Part shown: in pieces, positions 35,755 through 44,680 of the stretch
Layout: each line of letters starts with the position of its first letter
Position numbering within the stretch: the stretch's first letter is position 1
NCBI GenBank assembly: GCA_041389525.1
Contig: JAWKRR010000020.1
Coordinates: 1-64,000 of the forward strand
Source of the DNA: JACKFB01 sp041389525
GTDB taxonomy: Bacteria > Myxococcota_A > UBA9042 > PHBI01 > JACKFB01
DNA: 64,000 nt
Direction: 5' to 3'
The notes under the pieces: generated by a model
The model's input: only the letters and a program-made list of their open reading frames with translations
Database searches by the model: none
What the model was told of the DNA's origin: nothing
Program-made: the position numbers and the translations under genes

Positions 35755-35916
35755 CCACCCTCCGCGGCTGCTCAGAGCGCACAAGATAGCAGCCACCCGG
35801 AGCCGCGGCCAGTACGATGCCACGATCCGCGACAGGATGCTGCCTTCGCTAACGGCATCCTTGCCCGCAAACTCGATCCCTTTCGCCGAGCGACGCCCCC
35901 ATGCTATCGGTCGCCC

Positions 35917-37869
35917 ATGAATTGGGCGCTTCGGAAGGGCATGGCTGAGCGCGCGGGGATCCCGAGAGCCCCGAGATTTCGCGGGCCCGCCGCGCGCGCC
36001 CTCGGGCTGGCGCTGCTCGCAGCGCTGTGCGCTTGCGAGACGCCACAATCCGGCGACGCCTCGACCGTGCTGCCGCCCCTGAGCGTGAGCTCATTCGGCC
36101 CGACGCCCGTGCTCCCCGGCACGCGGCTGCGCATCGCCGGCACCGGCTTCGCGACGGCCGCCGTGGCCACGATGAGCGCACGTCTGGAGGGCCGGGTCGG
36201 CGACGAAGCCGTCCACGTCGCCATGGAGCCCCTCGTCTTTTCGCCCGAGCAGATGGTGCTGCGCGTCGATGAGGCGGTCGCGGCGGCGTTGGTCCGCGAT
36301 GGCGCGCGCTTCGACGGCGAGCTTGTGGTCGAGCGCGTCCCGCGCCTGGACGGCGAGACCAGCCGCGCGCGCTTGCCGGTCAGCTTCGACACCCGCCTGT
36401 CGCTCACGCCCCGCCTCGACGCCGTCTCGCCCCTCGAGCTCCGCCCCGGCAGCCCACTCACCCTCCGCGGCGACGGGTTTCTGCACCCGACCGAGGGCCT
36501 CTCGCTGGTCACCTTCGACGGGGTCTTCACCACGGGAGCGCCCGCGAAATCGACCGAGATCCGCGGCCTGCAGGTGCCGGCTCTCCCGCTCGATGCTCTG
36601 GCGCGCGACACGCTGGAGCTCGTGATGACGCCCGACATCCTCGGCGTCCGACCCGGGACCTTCGTGGGGACGCTCGCCGTCCACAACCTCGCGAACGCCG
36701 ACGCCACACCGCGCCCGTCGGAGTCGGTGGACCCCGGTCCCCTGGTGCTGCAGCGGCCGGTCATCGACGGGGTCGCCCCCACGGCGGCCTCTCGTGGCCA
36801 GCGCATCGAGGTCACCGGCGACGGGCTGCTGCCGCCGGACGGCCTGCTCCAGGCGGGCACCCTGCTCGTCATGGAGGGACGCTTCGTCCCGGCCCGCGGC
36901 GCCATCCTCGACTTGACCGGCGTGGACGCCCTCGCGCTCTTCCCCGACGAGCAACCCGACAATCGCCACGCCTCCTTCGTGCTTCGCGTCGACACGGACA
37001 CCGAGGGGAAGCTCACCGGCCTCGGCCAGCGCGCCGGCGTCTTCGAGGGCGTGCTGACGCCGCTCGTCTTCTCCGGCACCGACACCGTGCTTGGGGCTGG
37101 CATCCCGCTGGTCTTCACGGTGAGGCCGCCTCGACAGATGGTCTGGCTGCATTTTCTGCCGACCTTCGACGACGCCCTGGCGGCCTTCGGCCTCGCCGCC
37201 GAGCGCGAGGCCGTCATCGACCGCATCCTCGCCGTCACCGCCCGCGACTACGCCGGCATCAGCGTCGCGTTTAGCACGACGCCACCTGAGGATTTTGACG
37301 AGTATTCCGTCGTCGAGATCGGCTCGAAGGACCCCAACGGGACCCAGCTCTTCGGCCTCGACAACACCGCGGGCAAGGACGTGGGCAACCGACGCTTCGA
37401 CGACGTGATCGGCGGCTTCAACGCCGAGACGCGCGCCCGCGGCTTCGCGGCGTTCGGCGGGATCTTTCCCGCGGAGATGCTGGCCTTCTCGCCTCAGCTC
37501 GGTGACGGCCCGCTGGTCTCGTCGCGCTTCGACGACATCTTCGCCGACCTCGCGCCGCCCCTGGGCGGAGTCGCGGCCGGCCCAGGCGAGTCGGCCGCCG
37601 GCGGGGATCGCGCGCAGGTCATCGCCGAGGCCGTCCGGGTGCTCGGCAACATCGTCGGCAGCACCATCTCCCACGAGGTCGGCCACAGCCTGGGTCTGGT
37701 CCCGGTCGACGGCCTCTTCCATAACGCGGGCGACAACCCCGGCTGGCTCATGGACGCCGGGTTCTTCCGCCCCTTCGAGGAGCGCGCCGAGCTGGACGGC
37801 CAGGGGCCGTCGTTTTTCTCGCCAGACAACCGCGACTACCTCGAGTCGATCCTCCCGGAGGCGCGGTGA
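35917..37869 (+). CDS. IPT/TIG-domain lipoprotein with HExxH metalloprotease-like region
   Basis: A 650-residue lipoprotein (signal ending LLAALCACE). Two or three Ig-like IPT/TIG modules are visible, e.g. PVLPGTRLRIAGTGF, PLELRPGSPLTLRGDGF and TAASRGQRIEVTGDGL. The C-terminal part has STISHEVGHSLGL near residue 590, a zincin-type HExxH followed by H four residues on (HEVGHSLG), typical of metzincin-like peptidases. ATG 35917 is used; ATG 35941, which begins at the basic region, is a fair alternative. Its stop overlaps the next lipoprotein start. A periplasmic or surface protease is likely. Confidence 0.72.
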   Translation: MNWALRKGMAERAGIPRAPRFRGPAARALGLALLAALCACETPQSGDASTVLPPLSVSSFGPTPVLPGTRLRIAGTGFATAAVATMSARLEGRVGDEAVHVAMEPLVFSPEQMVLRVDEAVAAALVRDGARFDGELVVERVPRLDGETSRARLPVSFDTRLSLTPRLDAVSPLELRPGSPLTLRGDGFLHPTEGLSLVTFDGVFTTGAPAKSTEIRGLQVPALPLDALARDTLELVMTPDILGVRPGTFVGTLAVHNLANADATPRPSESVDPGPLVLQRPVIDGVAPTAASRGQRIEVTGDGLLPPDGLLQAGTLLVMEGRFVPARGAILDLTGVDALALFPDEQPDNRHASFVLRVDTDTEGKLTGLGQRAGVFEGVLTPLVFSGTDTVLGAGIPLVFTVRPPRQMVWLHFLPTFDDALAAFGLAAEREAVIDRILAVTARDYAGISVAFSTTPPEDFDEYSVVEIGSKDPNGTQLFGLDNTAGKDVGNRRFDDVIGGFNAETRARGFAAFGGIFPAEMLAFSPQLGDGPLVSSRFDDIFADLAPPLGGVAAGPGESAAGGDRAQVIAEAVRVLGNIVGSTISHEVGHSLGLVPVDGLFHNAGDNPGWLMDAGFFRPFEERAELDGQGPSFFSPDNRDYLESILPEAR

Positions 37870-38480
37870 GCCGAATCGGCTGCTTTCGCCTGGGTATTTC
37901 GCTGCTCGTGGCGCTGGCCGCGTGCCGGCCCTCCGCCGCGCCCGCCCCGGTAACCCCCCTCGAGAGCGCGGCGCCGACGAAGGCGTCAACGCCCGAGATC
38001 GCGCCCGCCCCAGCCGCCGCAGACGCGCCGCCCGCGCCCGCACCCACCCCCGCGCCGGCCCCGCCCCCCGACGCCCGCGAGCGCCCCTTCGAGACACCGC
38101 GCGTCGTCTTCGCGGCCCCCGGCGGCGACGTGACGGTCATCGTCGAGGTGGCCGACAGCCCGGACACGCTCCAGCAGGGGCTGATGTTTCGCGAGAGCCT
38201 TCCCGACGGCACCGGCATGATCTTCGTCTTCCGTGATCGCCGCGTCCGCACCTTCTGGATGAAGAACACGCTGATCCCGCTCGATATGATCTTCCTGGAC
38301 GGCGCTCCCGACGCGCCCGAGGCGATCGTCGTCGGCGTGGTGGCCAACGCGGAGCCGGAGACCCTCGACACGCGAAGCTGCGGCCGCCCGAGCCGGTGGG
38401 TCGTCGAGGTCCCGGGCGGCTACGCGGCCCGCCACGGCATCGCTCCGGGCGTGCGGATGCGCTTCGTCGACATGCCCTGA
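37866..38480 (+). CDS. DUF192-domain lipoprotein
   Basis: A 204-residue lipoprotein from GTG 37866, sharing bases with the previous stop. The signal ends LLVALAACR; a Pro/Ala linker spans about 25-80. The DUF192 fold follows: QQGLMFRESLPDGTGMIFVF and TFWMKNTLIPLDMIFLD are the two signature strands, closing with WVVEVPGGYAARHGIAPGVRM. Members are extracytoplasmic, small beta barrels of unknown role. Coupling to a zincin-like lipoprotein is noted; there is no evidence on function. Confidence 0.87.
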   Translation: MSRIGCFRLGISLLVALAACRPSAAPAPVTPLESAAPTKASTPEIAPAPAAADAPPAPAPTPAPAPPPDARERPFETPRVVFAAPGGDVTVIVEVADSPDTLQQGLMFRESLPDGTGMIFVFRDRRVRTFWMKNTLIPLDMIFLDGAPDAPEAIVVGVVANAEPETLDTRSCGRPSRWVVEVPGGYAARHGIAPGVRMRFVDMP

Positions 38481-38573
38481 CAGGTCGGTGCCGCGGAAAA
38501 TTGACGCGGTGCGCTGCCTGACCGGAGACTCGCCGCGGTGTCGTCACGACGGCGCCACGCGTTGGAGGCGGAG

Positions 38574-38849
38574 ATGGAGTCGCATCAGATCACACTGTCC
38601 GGGCGGAGCTTTCGCATCCGCTCCGAGGCGCCGAAGGCCCACCTCGAGATGGTGGCCCGCTTCGTCGACGCGCGCGTGGACAGCCTGGGTGACGGGCAGT
38701 CGCAGTCGCCGTCGCAGGGGACCGTGTTGATGGCGGCGCTCTCGATCGCCGACGAGCTCTTCCAACTTCGCCGCGAGCACGAGGCGCTGCGCGAACAGAT
38801 CCGCGCCCAATCGCGCGCCCTGTTGGAGCGCATCGCCCCTCCCGCGTGA
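38574..38849 (+). CDS. zapA: Cell division protein ZapA
   Basis: A 91-residue ZapA-like protein that would stabilise FtsZ filaments at the division site. The globular start ITLSGRSFRIRSEAPKAHLEMVARFVDARVD and the following coiled coil (ADELFQLRREHEALREQIR) are the family signature. GGAGG five bases before ATG 38574 decides the start; GTG 38538 is longer without a site. Its stop overlaps the start of the 5-FTHF cyclo-ligase gene; zapA next to this gene is a known arrangement, often with 6S RNA between them, but here there is no room for one. Confidence 0.85.
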   Translation: MESHQITLSGRSFRIRSEAPKAHLEMVARFVDARVDSLGDGQSQSPSQGTVLMAALSIADELFQLRREHEALREQIRAQSRALLERIAPPA

Positions 38850-39406
38850 CCGGCGCCAAGGCCGCGCTCCGGCTGGCGATGCGTACGGCCCGCGGCGCGA
38901 TCTCGGCCGATCTCCGGGCCCGCGCCCACGCCGGGATCGTCGCCTCACTGGTGGACTTGAGCGCCCAGCGCGGCGCGCGTGTGGTCGCGCTGTACGCGGG
39001 CTCGCCCGACGAGGCCGATCCGTCGGGGGCGGCTCGAGGCCTTGTCGCGGCCGGCTGCCGCGTGGTGTGGCCGCGCGTGGCGGGGCCGGGGCTGTTGGAG
39101 TTCCACGACGCGCCGATCAGCCAGCTCGCGCCTGGATTTCGCGGCATCCTGGAGCCCCCAGCCGGAGCGCCGAGCGTCCCGTGGGCCGCGGTCGATCTCG
39201 CCGTCGTCCCCGGCCTCGCGTTCACGCCCGACGGGCAGCGTCTGGGCCAGGGCGGCGGCTTCTACGACCGGCTGCTCGGCCAGAGCCCGCGCCCGTTCGC
39301 CGTCGGGGTGGCCTACGCGCTGCAGCTGGTCGGGGAGCTGCCCAGCGAGGCCCACGACGAGCCCGTGGACCGCGTCCTGACCGAGCAGGGCTTCGCTGAG
39401 CGATAG
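38846..39406 (+). CDS. 5-formyltetrahydrofolate cyclo-ligase
   Basis: A 186-residue enzyme that turns 5-formyl-tetrahydrofolate into 5,10-methenyl-THF with ATP. LGQGGGFYDRLL is the diagnostic glycine-rich ATP/substrate loop, FRGILEPPA and VDLAVVPGLAFTPDG are the usual preceding strands. GTG 38846 overlaps the zapA stop (GTGA). Length and order agree with the family. It would prevent build-up of a folate inhibitor in growing cells. Confidence 0.9.
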   Translation: MTGAKAALRLAMRTARGAISADLRARAHAGIVASLVDLSAQRGARVVALYAGSPDEADPSGAARGLVAAGCRVVWPRVAGPGLLEFHDAPISQLAPGFRGILEPPAGAPSVPWAAVDLAVVPGLAFTPDGQRLGQGGGFYDRLLGQSPRPFAVGVAYALQLVGELPSEAHDEPVDRVLTEQGFAER

Positions 39407-39464
39407 ACGCGCCGCGCGAGCGCCGCGATACTGCCGCTCCGCTCAACCGGGAGAATCTGCAGCC

Positions 39465-40709
39465 ATGGCCTTCGCCAGCGTCGACCAGCAACTCGAACTC
39501 ATCATGCGCGGCGTGGTCGACCTCCACGTCGAGGCCGAGCTGCGCGACAAACTGGAGCGCAGCCGCAAGACCAACACCCCGCTGCGGGTCAAAGCCGGCT
39601 TCGACCCGACCGCGCCCGACCTGCACCTGGGCCACACGGTCCTGCTCACGAAGATGCGGCATTTCCAGGATCTGGGGCACCAGGTCATCTTTCTTATCGG
39701 CGACTTCACCGGGCTCATCGGCGATCCCACCGGCCGCAGCGCCACGCGAAAGGCGTTGACGCCCGAGCAGATCGCCGCCAACGCCGAGACCTACAAGACC
39801 CAGGTCTTCAAGATCCTCGACCCGGAGCGCACCGAGGTCGCGTTCAACAGCACCTGGATGAGCGCGCTGGGCGCCCAGGGCATGATCGAGCTGGCGGCGC
39901 GCTACAACGTGGCCCGGATGCTCGAGCGCGACGACTTCAAGAAGCGCTTTCACTCCGGGCAGTCCATCAGCGTCCACGAGTTCCTGTACCCGCTTGTGCA
40001 GGGCTACGACTCGGTCGCGCTGCGGGCGGACGTCGAGCTTGGCGGCACCGATCAGCTCTTCAACCTGCTGGTCGGCCGCCACATGATGAAGGAGTACGAG
40101 CTCGAGCCGCAGTGCATCGTCACGACGCCGCTGCTGGAGGGGCTCGACGGGCACATGGAGGACGGCGTCCTCGTGGGCCAGAAGATGTCCAAATCCCTCG
40201 ATAATTACGTGGGAATCGACGAGGTCGCCCTGGAGATGTTCGGCAAGCTCATGTCGACCTCCGACGACCTCATGTGGCGCTACTACGAGCTGCTCTCGAC
40301 CATGCCCGCGGGCGAGCTGGCCTCCCTGAATGCGCGGGTGGCTGCCGGCGAATCGCACCCTCGCGACGCGAAGATCGGCTTCGCCACGGAGATCGTCACG
40401 CGCTACCACGGCGCCGTCGCCGCGCGGGAGTCGTCTGAGGAGTGGCAGCGCATCTTCAGCCAAGGCGAAGTACCGAGCGATATCGAGGAGTTCGAGGCCG
40501 CGAGCGAGGACGGGGCTGCGTTGCTGCTGGGGGCGCTGCGCGACAGCGGGCTGGTGTCGTCGGGCGGCGAGGCGCGGCGCATGTTGGCGCAGGGCGCGGT
40601 GAGCGTCGACGGCGAGCGCGTGACCGATCTGGAGCATCGCTTGCCCGCGGGTGGGGCCTACGTCGTGAAGGTCGGCAAGCGCCGCTACGCCCGCATCCGG
40701 GTCCGCTAG
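39465..40709 (+). CDS. tyrS: Tyrosyl-tRNA synthetase
   Basis: A 414-residue class I aminoacyl-tRNA synthetase for tyrosine. HLGH (54-57) replaces HIGH and KMSKS is at 241-245; the substrate pocket includes ELGGTDQLFNLL. A C-terminal S4-like RNA-binding domain (about 345-410: SSGGEARRMLAQGAVSVDGERV) is intact. Its layout is of the shorter TyrRS type. A GGGAG sequence about eight bases before ATG 39465 serves as ribosome site. It is an essential gene and lies 58 bases after the cyclo-ligase. Confidence 0.95.
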   Translation: MAFASVDQQLELIMRGVVDLHVEAELRDKLERSRKTNTPLRVKAGFDPTAPDLHLGHTVLLTKMRHFQDLGHQVIFLIGDFTGLIGDPTGRSATRKALTPEQIAANAETYKTQVFKILDPERTEVAFNSTWMSALGAQGMIELAARYNVARMLERDDFKKRFHSGQSISVHEFLYPLVQGYDSVALRADVELGGTDQLFNLLVGRHMMKEYELEPQCIVTTPLLEGLDGHMEDGVLVGQKMSKSLDNYVGIDEVALEMFGKLMSTSDDLMWRYYELLSTMPAGELASLNARVAAGESHPRDAKIGFATEIVTRYHGAVAARESSEEWQRIFSQGEVPSDIEEFEAASEDGAALLLGALRDSGLVSSGGEARRMLAQGAVSVDGERVTDLEHRLPAGGAYVVKVGKRRYARIRVR

Positions 40710-40809
40710 GCCTCCGTGGCGGTCGCGGGCACCTTGGGGTTGCTCGCTTTGCGACCGAGTCCTTGCGTAGCGCCGCGAAATCCATAGGCTGACCGGCGCT
40801 CGGGGCCCG

Positions 40810-41490
40810 ATGCGCACGCACGACCCGGCAGAACGAGGTGGCCGCGTGTTCAATTTTGAGGTCGAGGAGATGATTCAGCAGCAGTTGGTGACGCGCGGGA
40901 TCTCTGATCAGCGTGTCATCAAGGCCTTCCGCGAAGTCCCTCGCCAGACCTTCGTCCCGGCCTACCTGCACAACCGGACCTACGGCGATGAGCGGCTGCC
41001 GATCGGCCTCGGGCAGACGATCTCGCCGCCCTACGTCGTCGCGCGCATGCTGCAAGATCTCGAGATCGACGAGGACTCGCGCGTGCTGGAGGTCGGCACC
41101 GGCTCGGGCTATCAGACCGCGCTCCTCGCCAACCTCGCCCGCTCGGTGTTCACGATCGAGCTGCTCCCTGAGCTGTCGGCGCGCGCCCGTCGCGTGCTGC
41201 TCGAGGATCTCGCGATCGACAACGTGGAGTTCCGCGTCGGCGACGGCTTCCAAGGCTGGAGCGACGCCGCGCCCTTCGACGCCATCATCGTGAACGCGGT
41301 GGCCGAAGAGGTCCCCTGGCCGCTGCAGGGGCAGCTACGCGCCGGTGCCCGCCTGGTGATGCCGCTGGGCGAGCGCGACCACGTCATCACGGTATTCTCG
41401 CGGAAGTCCGCCGGGTCCGAGCCCGAGATCGTGCGGACTGAGGAAGTGGAGCTCGGGTTCGGCGAGCTGCTCGGAGAGGCGCTGGAGTAG
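40810..41490 (+). CDS. pcm: Protein-L-isoaspartate O-methyltransferase
   Basis: Up to 226 residues. The enzyme methylates L-isoaspartyl residues as the first step of protein repair. VPAYLHNRTYGDERLPIGLGQTISPPYVVARML and the SAM-binding VLEVGTGSGYQTALLA are the family signature; FDAIIVNAVAEEVPWPLQGQL follows. The start is uncertain: ATG 40810 has a weak site, whereas GTG 40846 (VFNFEVEEMIQQQL) is nearer the usual N-terminus. Neighbours do not suggest an operon with tyrS; there is a 100-base gap. Confidence 0.9.
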   Translation: MRTHDPAERGGRVFNFEVEEMIQQQLVTRGISDQRVIKAFREVPRQTFVPAYLHNRTYGDERLPIGLGQTISPPYVVARMLQDLEIDEDSRVLEVGTGSGYQTALLANLARSVFTIELLPELSARARRVLLEDLAIDNVEFRVGDGFQGWSDAAPFDAIIVNAVAEEVPWPLQGQLRAGARLVMPLGERDHVITVFSRKSAGSEPEIVRTEEVELGFGELLGEALE

Positions 41491-41595
41491 CGCGTCGGCG
41501 CGGTGAGCTCGTCGTTGACGCTGCCCGCGGGGGCCGTCATTGTCGGGGACGCCCGGGGCCCTGGACTCCGGGCGGTTTTGCCGAGAGGAGTCCGC

Positions 41596-44220
41596 GTGCG
41601 CAGGCGAGCCGCTGCTTTGATCGTCGCGTTGTGGCTCGTGCCCGCTTGGAGCGCGCGCGCTGCGGAGCCGCAGCCCGCGCCCGCGCAACCCGCGCCCGCT
41701 CCAGCGGTGGACCCCGACGCGCCGCCGGCACCGGTGGTGGTCCCGCCGCGCCCCCTCGCGGACGCCAAGGCCGACTACCCTCCCGACGCGCTGGAAGCCG
41801 CCTTGGAGGCCGACGTCGTCTTGCAGATCGACGTGCTCGTCGACGGGAGCGTCGGCGAGGTCTCGGTCAAAGAGCCGGCCGGCTACGGCTTCGACGAGGC
41901 CGCCGTCGCCGCGGTCCGGCAGATGCGCTTTGAGCCCGCGACGGTCGACGGCGTCCCCACCGCGGTCCGCATCTCCTACACCTACCGGTTCCGCGTCGAG
42001 CAGCGGGTCGTCGAGCCGCCGCCCGAGCCGGAGCCAGTCCGCGTCCTCATCGCCCGCGGCGACGTCCGCGAGCGAGGCACCCGCAAGCGCATGGTCGGCG
42101 TGGCGGTCATCCTCGACGAGACCGGCGAGTCGTTCCTGACCGACGAGCGCGGCGCCTTCGAGATCTTCGGCCCCGGCCCGGGCAGCTACACCCTGGAGGT
42201 CCCGCTCGACGCCTACGAGCCCTACCGCGAGTCCTTCGAAGTCGCCGAGGGCAAGGTGGCCAAGGTCGAGCTGCGCCTGACCCGCGATGTGTACTCGGAT
42301 TTCCGGACGGTGGTGAAGCGCCCGCGGATCGAGAAGGAGGTCGCCAAGCGCAGCATCACCGCGGCCGAGATCCAGAAGCTCCCGGGCACCAGCGGCGACT
42401 CGGTCAAGGTCATCCAGCTCCTGCCCGGCGTGGCGCGCGGCGCCTTCGGCAGCGGCGAGCCCATCATCCGCGGCAGCTCGCCGGAGGACAGCCTCACCTT
42501 CGTGTCGGGCATGCGCATCCCGACACTCTTTCACTTCGGCGGTCTGTACTCGGTCTTCAACACGGACCTCATCCAGACCGTCGACTACTGGCCCAGCGGC
42601 TTCTCGGCCCGCTTCGGCCAGGCCACGGGCGGCATCATCGACGTGACCCTGCGGCCGCTGCGCACCGACCGCTGGCACGGGACGCTGGAGACTAACGTCT
42701 TCCACGCCGGCGTGCTCGTCGAGGGCCCCATCGGCGAGCGCACCTCGCTGGCGCTGGCGGCGCGCCGCTCCTACATCGACGCGCTGCTGCCCGCGGTCCT
42801 GCCCGAGGACACCATCGATCTCACGGTGGCGCCTCGCTACTACGACTACCAAGCCCGGGTCACGCACCGCATCTCGGAGAAGAGCGACCTCTCGCTGATG
42901 GCCTACGGCTCCGATGACGAGCTGGTCTTCATCCTCAAGGAACCGGCGGGCCCCAGCGGCGTCATCGGCGGAAAGCTGCGCAGCAAGAGCTTCTTTCACC
43001 TGCTCAACGGCGAGTGGCGGCGCGAGCTGACCCCGAAGAGCGAGCTGCGCCTCTCATTCAGCGCCGGCTACCAGCGCTTCTTCTTCAACGCGGGCGCGGG
43101 GTTCAACCTCGACGTGAAGCTCACGCCGGTTCAGTACCGCGTGGAGACGGTCTGGGACGCGACCAAGGACTTCATCCTGACCGCGGGGTTGGACGGGAAC
43201 GTCTCGCCCTTCTGGGTGGAGTACCGCGGCGGGCAGGTTCCCAAGGAAGGGGAGGGCGAGGGCTCGTTCAACCCGGCCGACAGCATCCGCGTGAAGGCCA
43301 AGGGGACCTTCGTGTCCTTCGCGCCGTACCTGGAGGGGACGCTGCGGCTGGCGGAGAAGCTGGTCCTGGTCCCTGGCCTGCGCATGGACGTCGTGACCAA
43401 CGGCGACGCCAGCGTGGTCACGGTGGATCCGCGCCTGGCCGTGCGCTGGCAGGTGGCGCCCAAGACGGTCCTGAAGCTCTTCGGGGGCCTCTACCACCGG
43501 CCGCCGGACTTCGACGAGTGGGACAAGACCCTCGGAAACAACAAGCTGGGAGCGGAGCGCGCCGGCCAGGTCGCCGTCGGCATCGAGCAGCAGATCGACG
43601 AGTATCTGTCGGTGGATTTGCAGCTCTTCGCGAAGTTCATGGACAACCTGGTGGTGCCGCGCAGCGAGACGGAGGACGGCGTCAACTTCAACAACGACGG
43701 CACCGGCCGCGTGCTGGGCCTCGAGGTCATGCTGCGTCACGACCCGGGCCGGCGCTTCTTCGGGTGGATCAGCTACACGTTGATGCAGGCCCGGCGCCGC
43801 GACGGCAAGGGCTCCGCCTACGACTGGCGGCCCTTCGACTTCGACCAGACACACATCCTCAACGTCGTCGGCGTCTACCGGCTTGGCCGCGGCTGGGAGG
43901 CCGGACTGCGCTTTCGCTACACCACCGGCAACCCCGAGACCCCCATCGTGGGCGCCGTCTTCGATGCCGACAGCGACGCCTATTTCCCCATCGTCGGGAA
44001 GACCAACAGCGATCGCCAAGGGGCCTTCCACCAGCTCGACGTGCGCGTCGACAAGAAGTGGGTCTTCAACACGTGGATGTTCAATCTCTATCTGGAGATT
44101 CAGAACGTCTACAACCGGAAGAACCCCGAGGGGACCAGCTACTCCTTCGACTACGCTGAGCGGGAGCAGTTCTCCGGGCTGCCGATCATCCCGAACTTCG
44201 GCATCAAAGCGGAGTTCTAG
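41596..44220 (+). CDS. TonB-dependent receptor with N-terminal TonB C-terminal and carboxypeptidase-like domains
   Basis: An 874-residue outer-membrane receptor. After a signal peptide (RRRAAALIVALWLVPAWSARA) comes a TonB C-terminal-type domain (about 50-130: GSVGEVSVKEPAGYGFDEAAVAAV), a CarboxypepD_reg-like Ig domain (about 160-215: DERGAFEIFGPGPGSYTLEV), a plug (about 245-380) and a barrel ending with the terminal FGIKAEF whose last Phe is usual for outer-membrane proteins. AGAGGAG before GTG 41596 favours this start over GTG 41503. Fusing TonB's own domain to a receptor is known in myxobacteria. Substrate is unknown. Confidence 0.85.
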   Translation: MRRRAAALIVALWLVPAWSARAAEPQPAPAQPAPAPAVDPDAPPAPVVVPPRPLADAKADYPPDALEAALEADVVLQIDVLVDGSVGEVSVKEPAGYGFDEAAVAAVRQMRFEPATVDGVPTAVRISYTYRFRVEQRVVEPPPEPEPVRVLIARGDVRERGTRKRMVGVAVILDETGESFLTDERGAFEIFGPGPGSYTLEVPLDAYEPYRESFEVAEGKVAKVELRLTRDVYSDFRTVVKRPRIEKEVAKRSITAAEIQKLPGTSGDSVKVIQLLPGVARGAFGSGEPIIRGSSPEDSLTFVSGMRIPTLFHFGGLYSVFNTDLIQTVDYWPSGFSARFGQATGGIIDVTLRPLRTDRWHGTLETNVFHAGVLVEGPIGERTSLALAARRSYIDALLPAVLPEDTIDLTVAPRYYDYQARVTHRISEKSDLSLMAYGSDDELVFILKEPAGPSGVIGGKLRSKSFFHLLNGEWRRELTPKSELRLSFSAGYQRFFFNAGAGFNLDVKLTPVQYRVETVWDATKDFILTAGLDGNVSPFWVEYRGGQVPKEGEGEGSFNPADSIRVKAKGTFVSFAPYLEGTLRLAEKLVLVPGLRMDVVTNGDASVVTVDPRLAVRWQVAPKTVLKLFGGLYHRPPDFDEWDKTLGNNKLGAERAGQVAVGIEQQIDEYLSVDLQLFAKFMDNLVVPRSETEDGVNFNNDGTGRVLGLEVMLRHDPGRRFFGWISYTLMQARRRDGKGSAYDWRPFDFDQTHILNVVGVYRLGRGWEAGLRFRYTTGNPETPIVGAVFDADSDAYFPIVGKTNSDRQGAFHQLDVRVDKKWVFNTWMFNLYLEIQNVYNRKNPEGTSYSFDYAEREQFSGLPIIPNFGIKAEF

Positions 44221-44255
44221 CCCCTGCCCTGACCGAGGGCGCCGCGTCCTAGTCG

Positions 44256-44283
44256 TTGACTCGGCCAGTGCGGCGCCTATCAT
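44256..44283 (+). promoter_or_regulatory. Sigma-70-type promoter of the Fe-S carrier gene
   Basis: TTGACT at 44256-44261 and TATCAT at 44278-44283, with a 16-base spacer, match the -35 and -10 consensus at five and four to five positions. They lie 67 bases before the ATG at 44350, in the gap after the receptor gene. This is the best promoter match in the window. Confidence 0.55.
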
Positions 44284-44349
44284 CGCCCTATCGCTCGGCC
44301 GCTGTGGCGGCTCTGCCCATTCGATACGACCTCGTTCTAAGGGACACCG

Positions 44350-44673
44350 ATGATCACGATGAGCCCCGCTGCCGCTGACAAGATTCGCTCGATGGCTGAC
44401 CAGCATGGCGTCGCCGAGCAAGGCGTTCGCGTCATGGTCGTGGGCGGTGGCTGCTCGGGCCTGACCTACGACATGGACTTCGAGACCGAGGTCAAAGACG
44501 GCGATCAGGTCTTCGAGAGCGATGGCGTGAAGGTCTACATCGACCCGATGAGCTTCGCGTACCTCGCCGGAACGAACATCGACTACGTCGAGACCTTCAG
44601 CTTCTCCGGGTTCCACTTCAACAACCCGAACGCTGAGAAGAGCTGCGGTTGCGGTAGTTCGTTCACCGTCTGA
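44350..44673 (+). CDS. A-type iron-sulfur carrier (IscA/ErpA/SufA family)
   Basis: A 107-residue protein that carries Fe-S clusters or iron to target enzymes. The three conserved cysteines are C35 (GGGCSGLTY), C99 and C101 (SCGCGSSF), and AFSFSGFHFNNP-like sequence precedes the last pair, as in ErpA/IscA. The subtype cannot be set. No other isc or suf gene is nearby, so it acts alone in this region. A likely sigma-70 promoter lies 67-94 bases upstream, and the HD-domain gene follows after 8 bases. Confidence 0.92.
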   Translation: MITMSPAAADKIRSMADQHGVAEQGVRVMVVGGGCSGLTYDMDFETEVKDGDQVFESDGVKVYIDPMSFAYLAGTNIDYVETFSFSGFHFNNPNAEKSCGCGSSFTV

Positions 44674-44680
44674 TCGGGCG

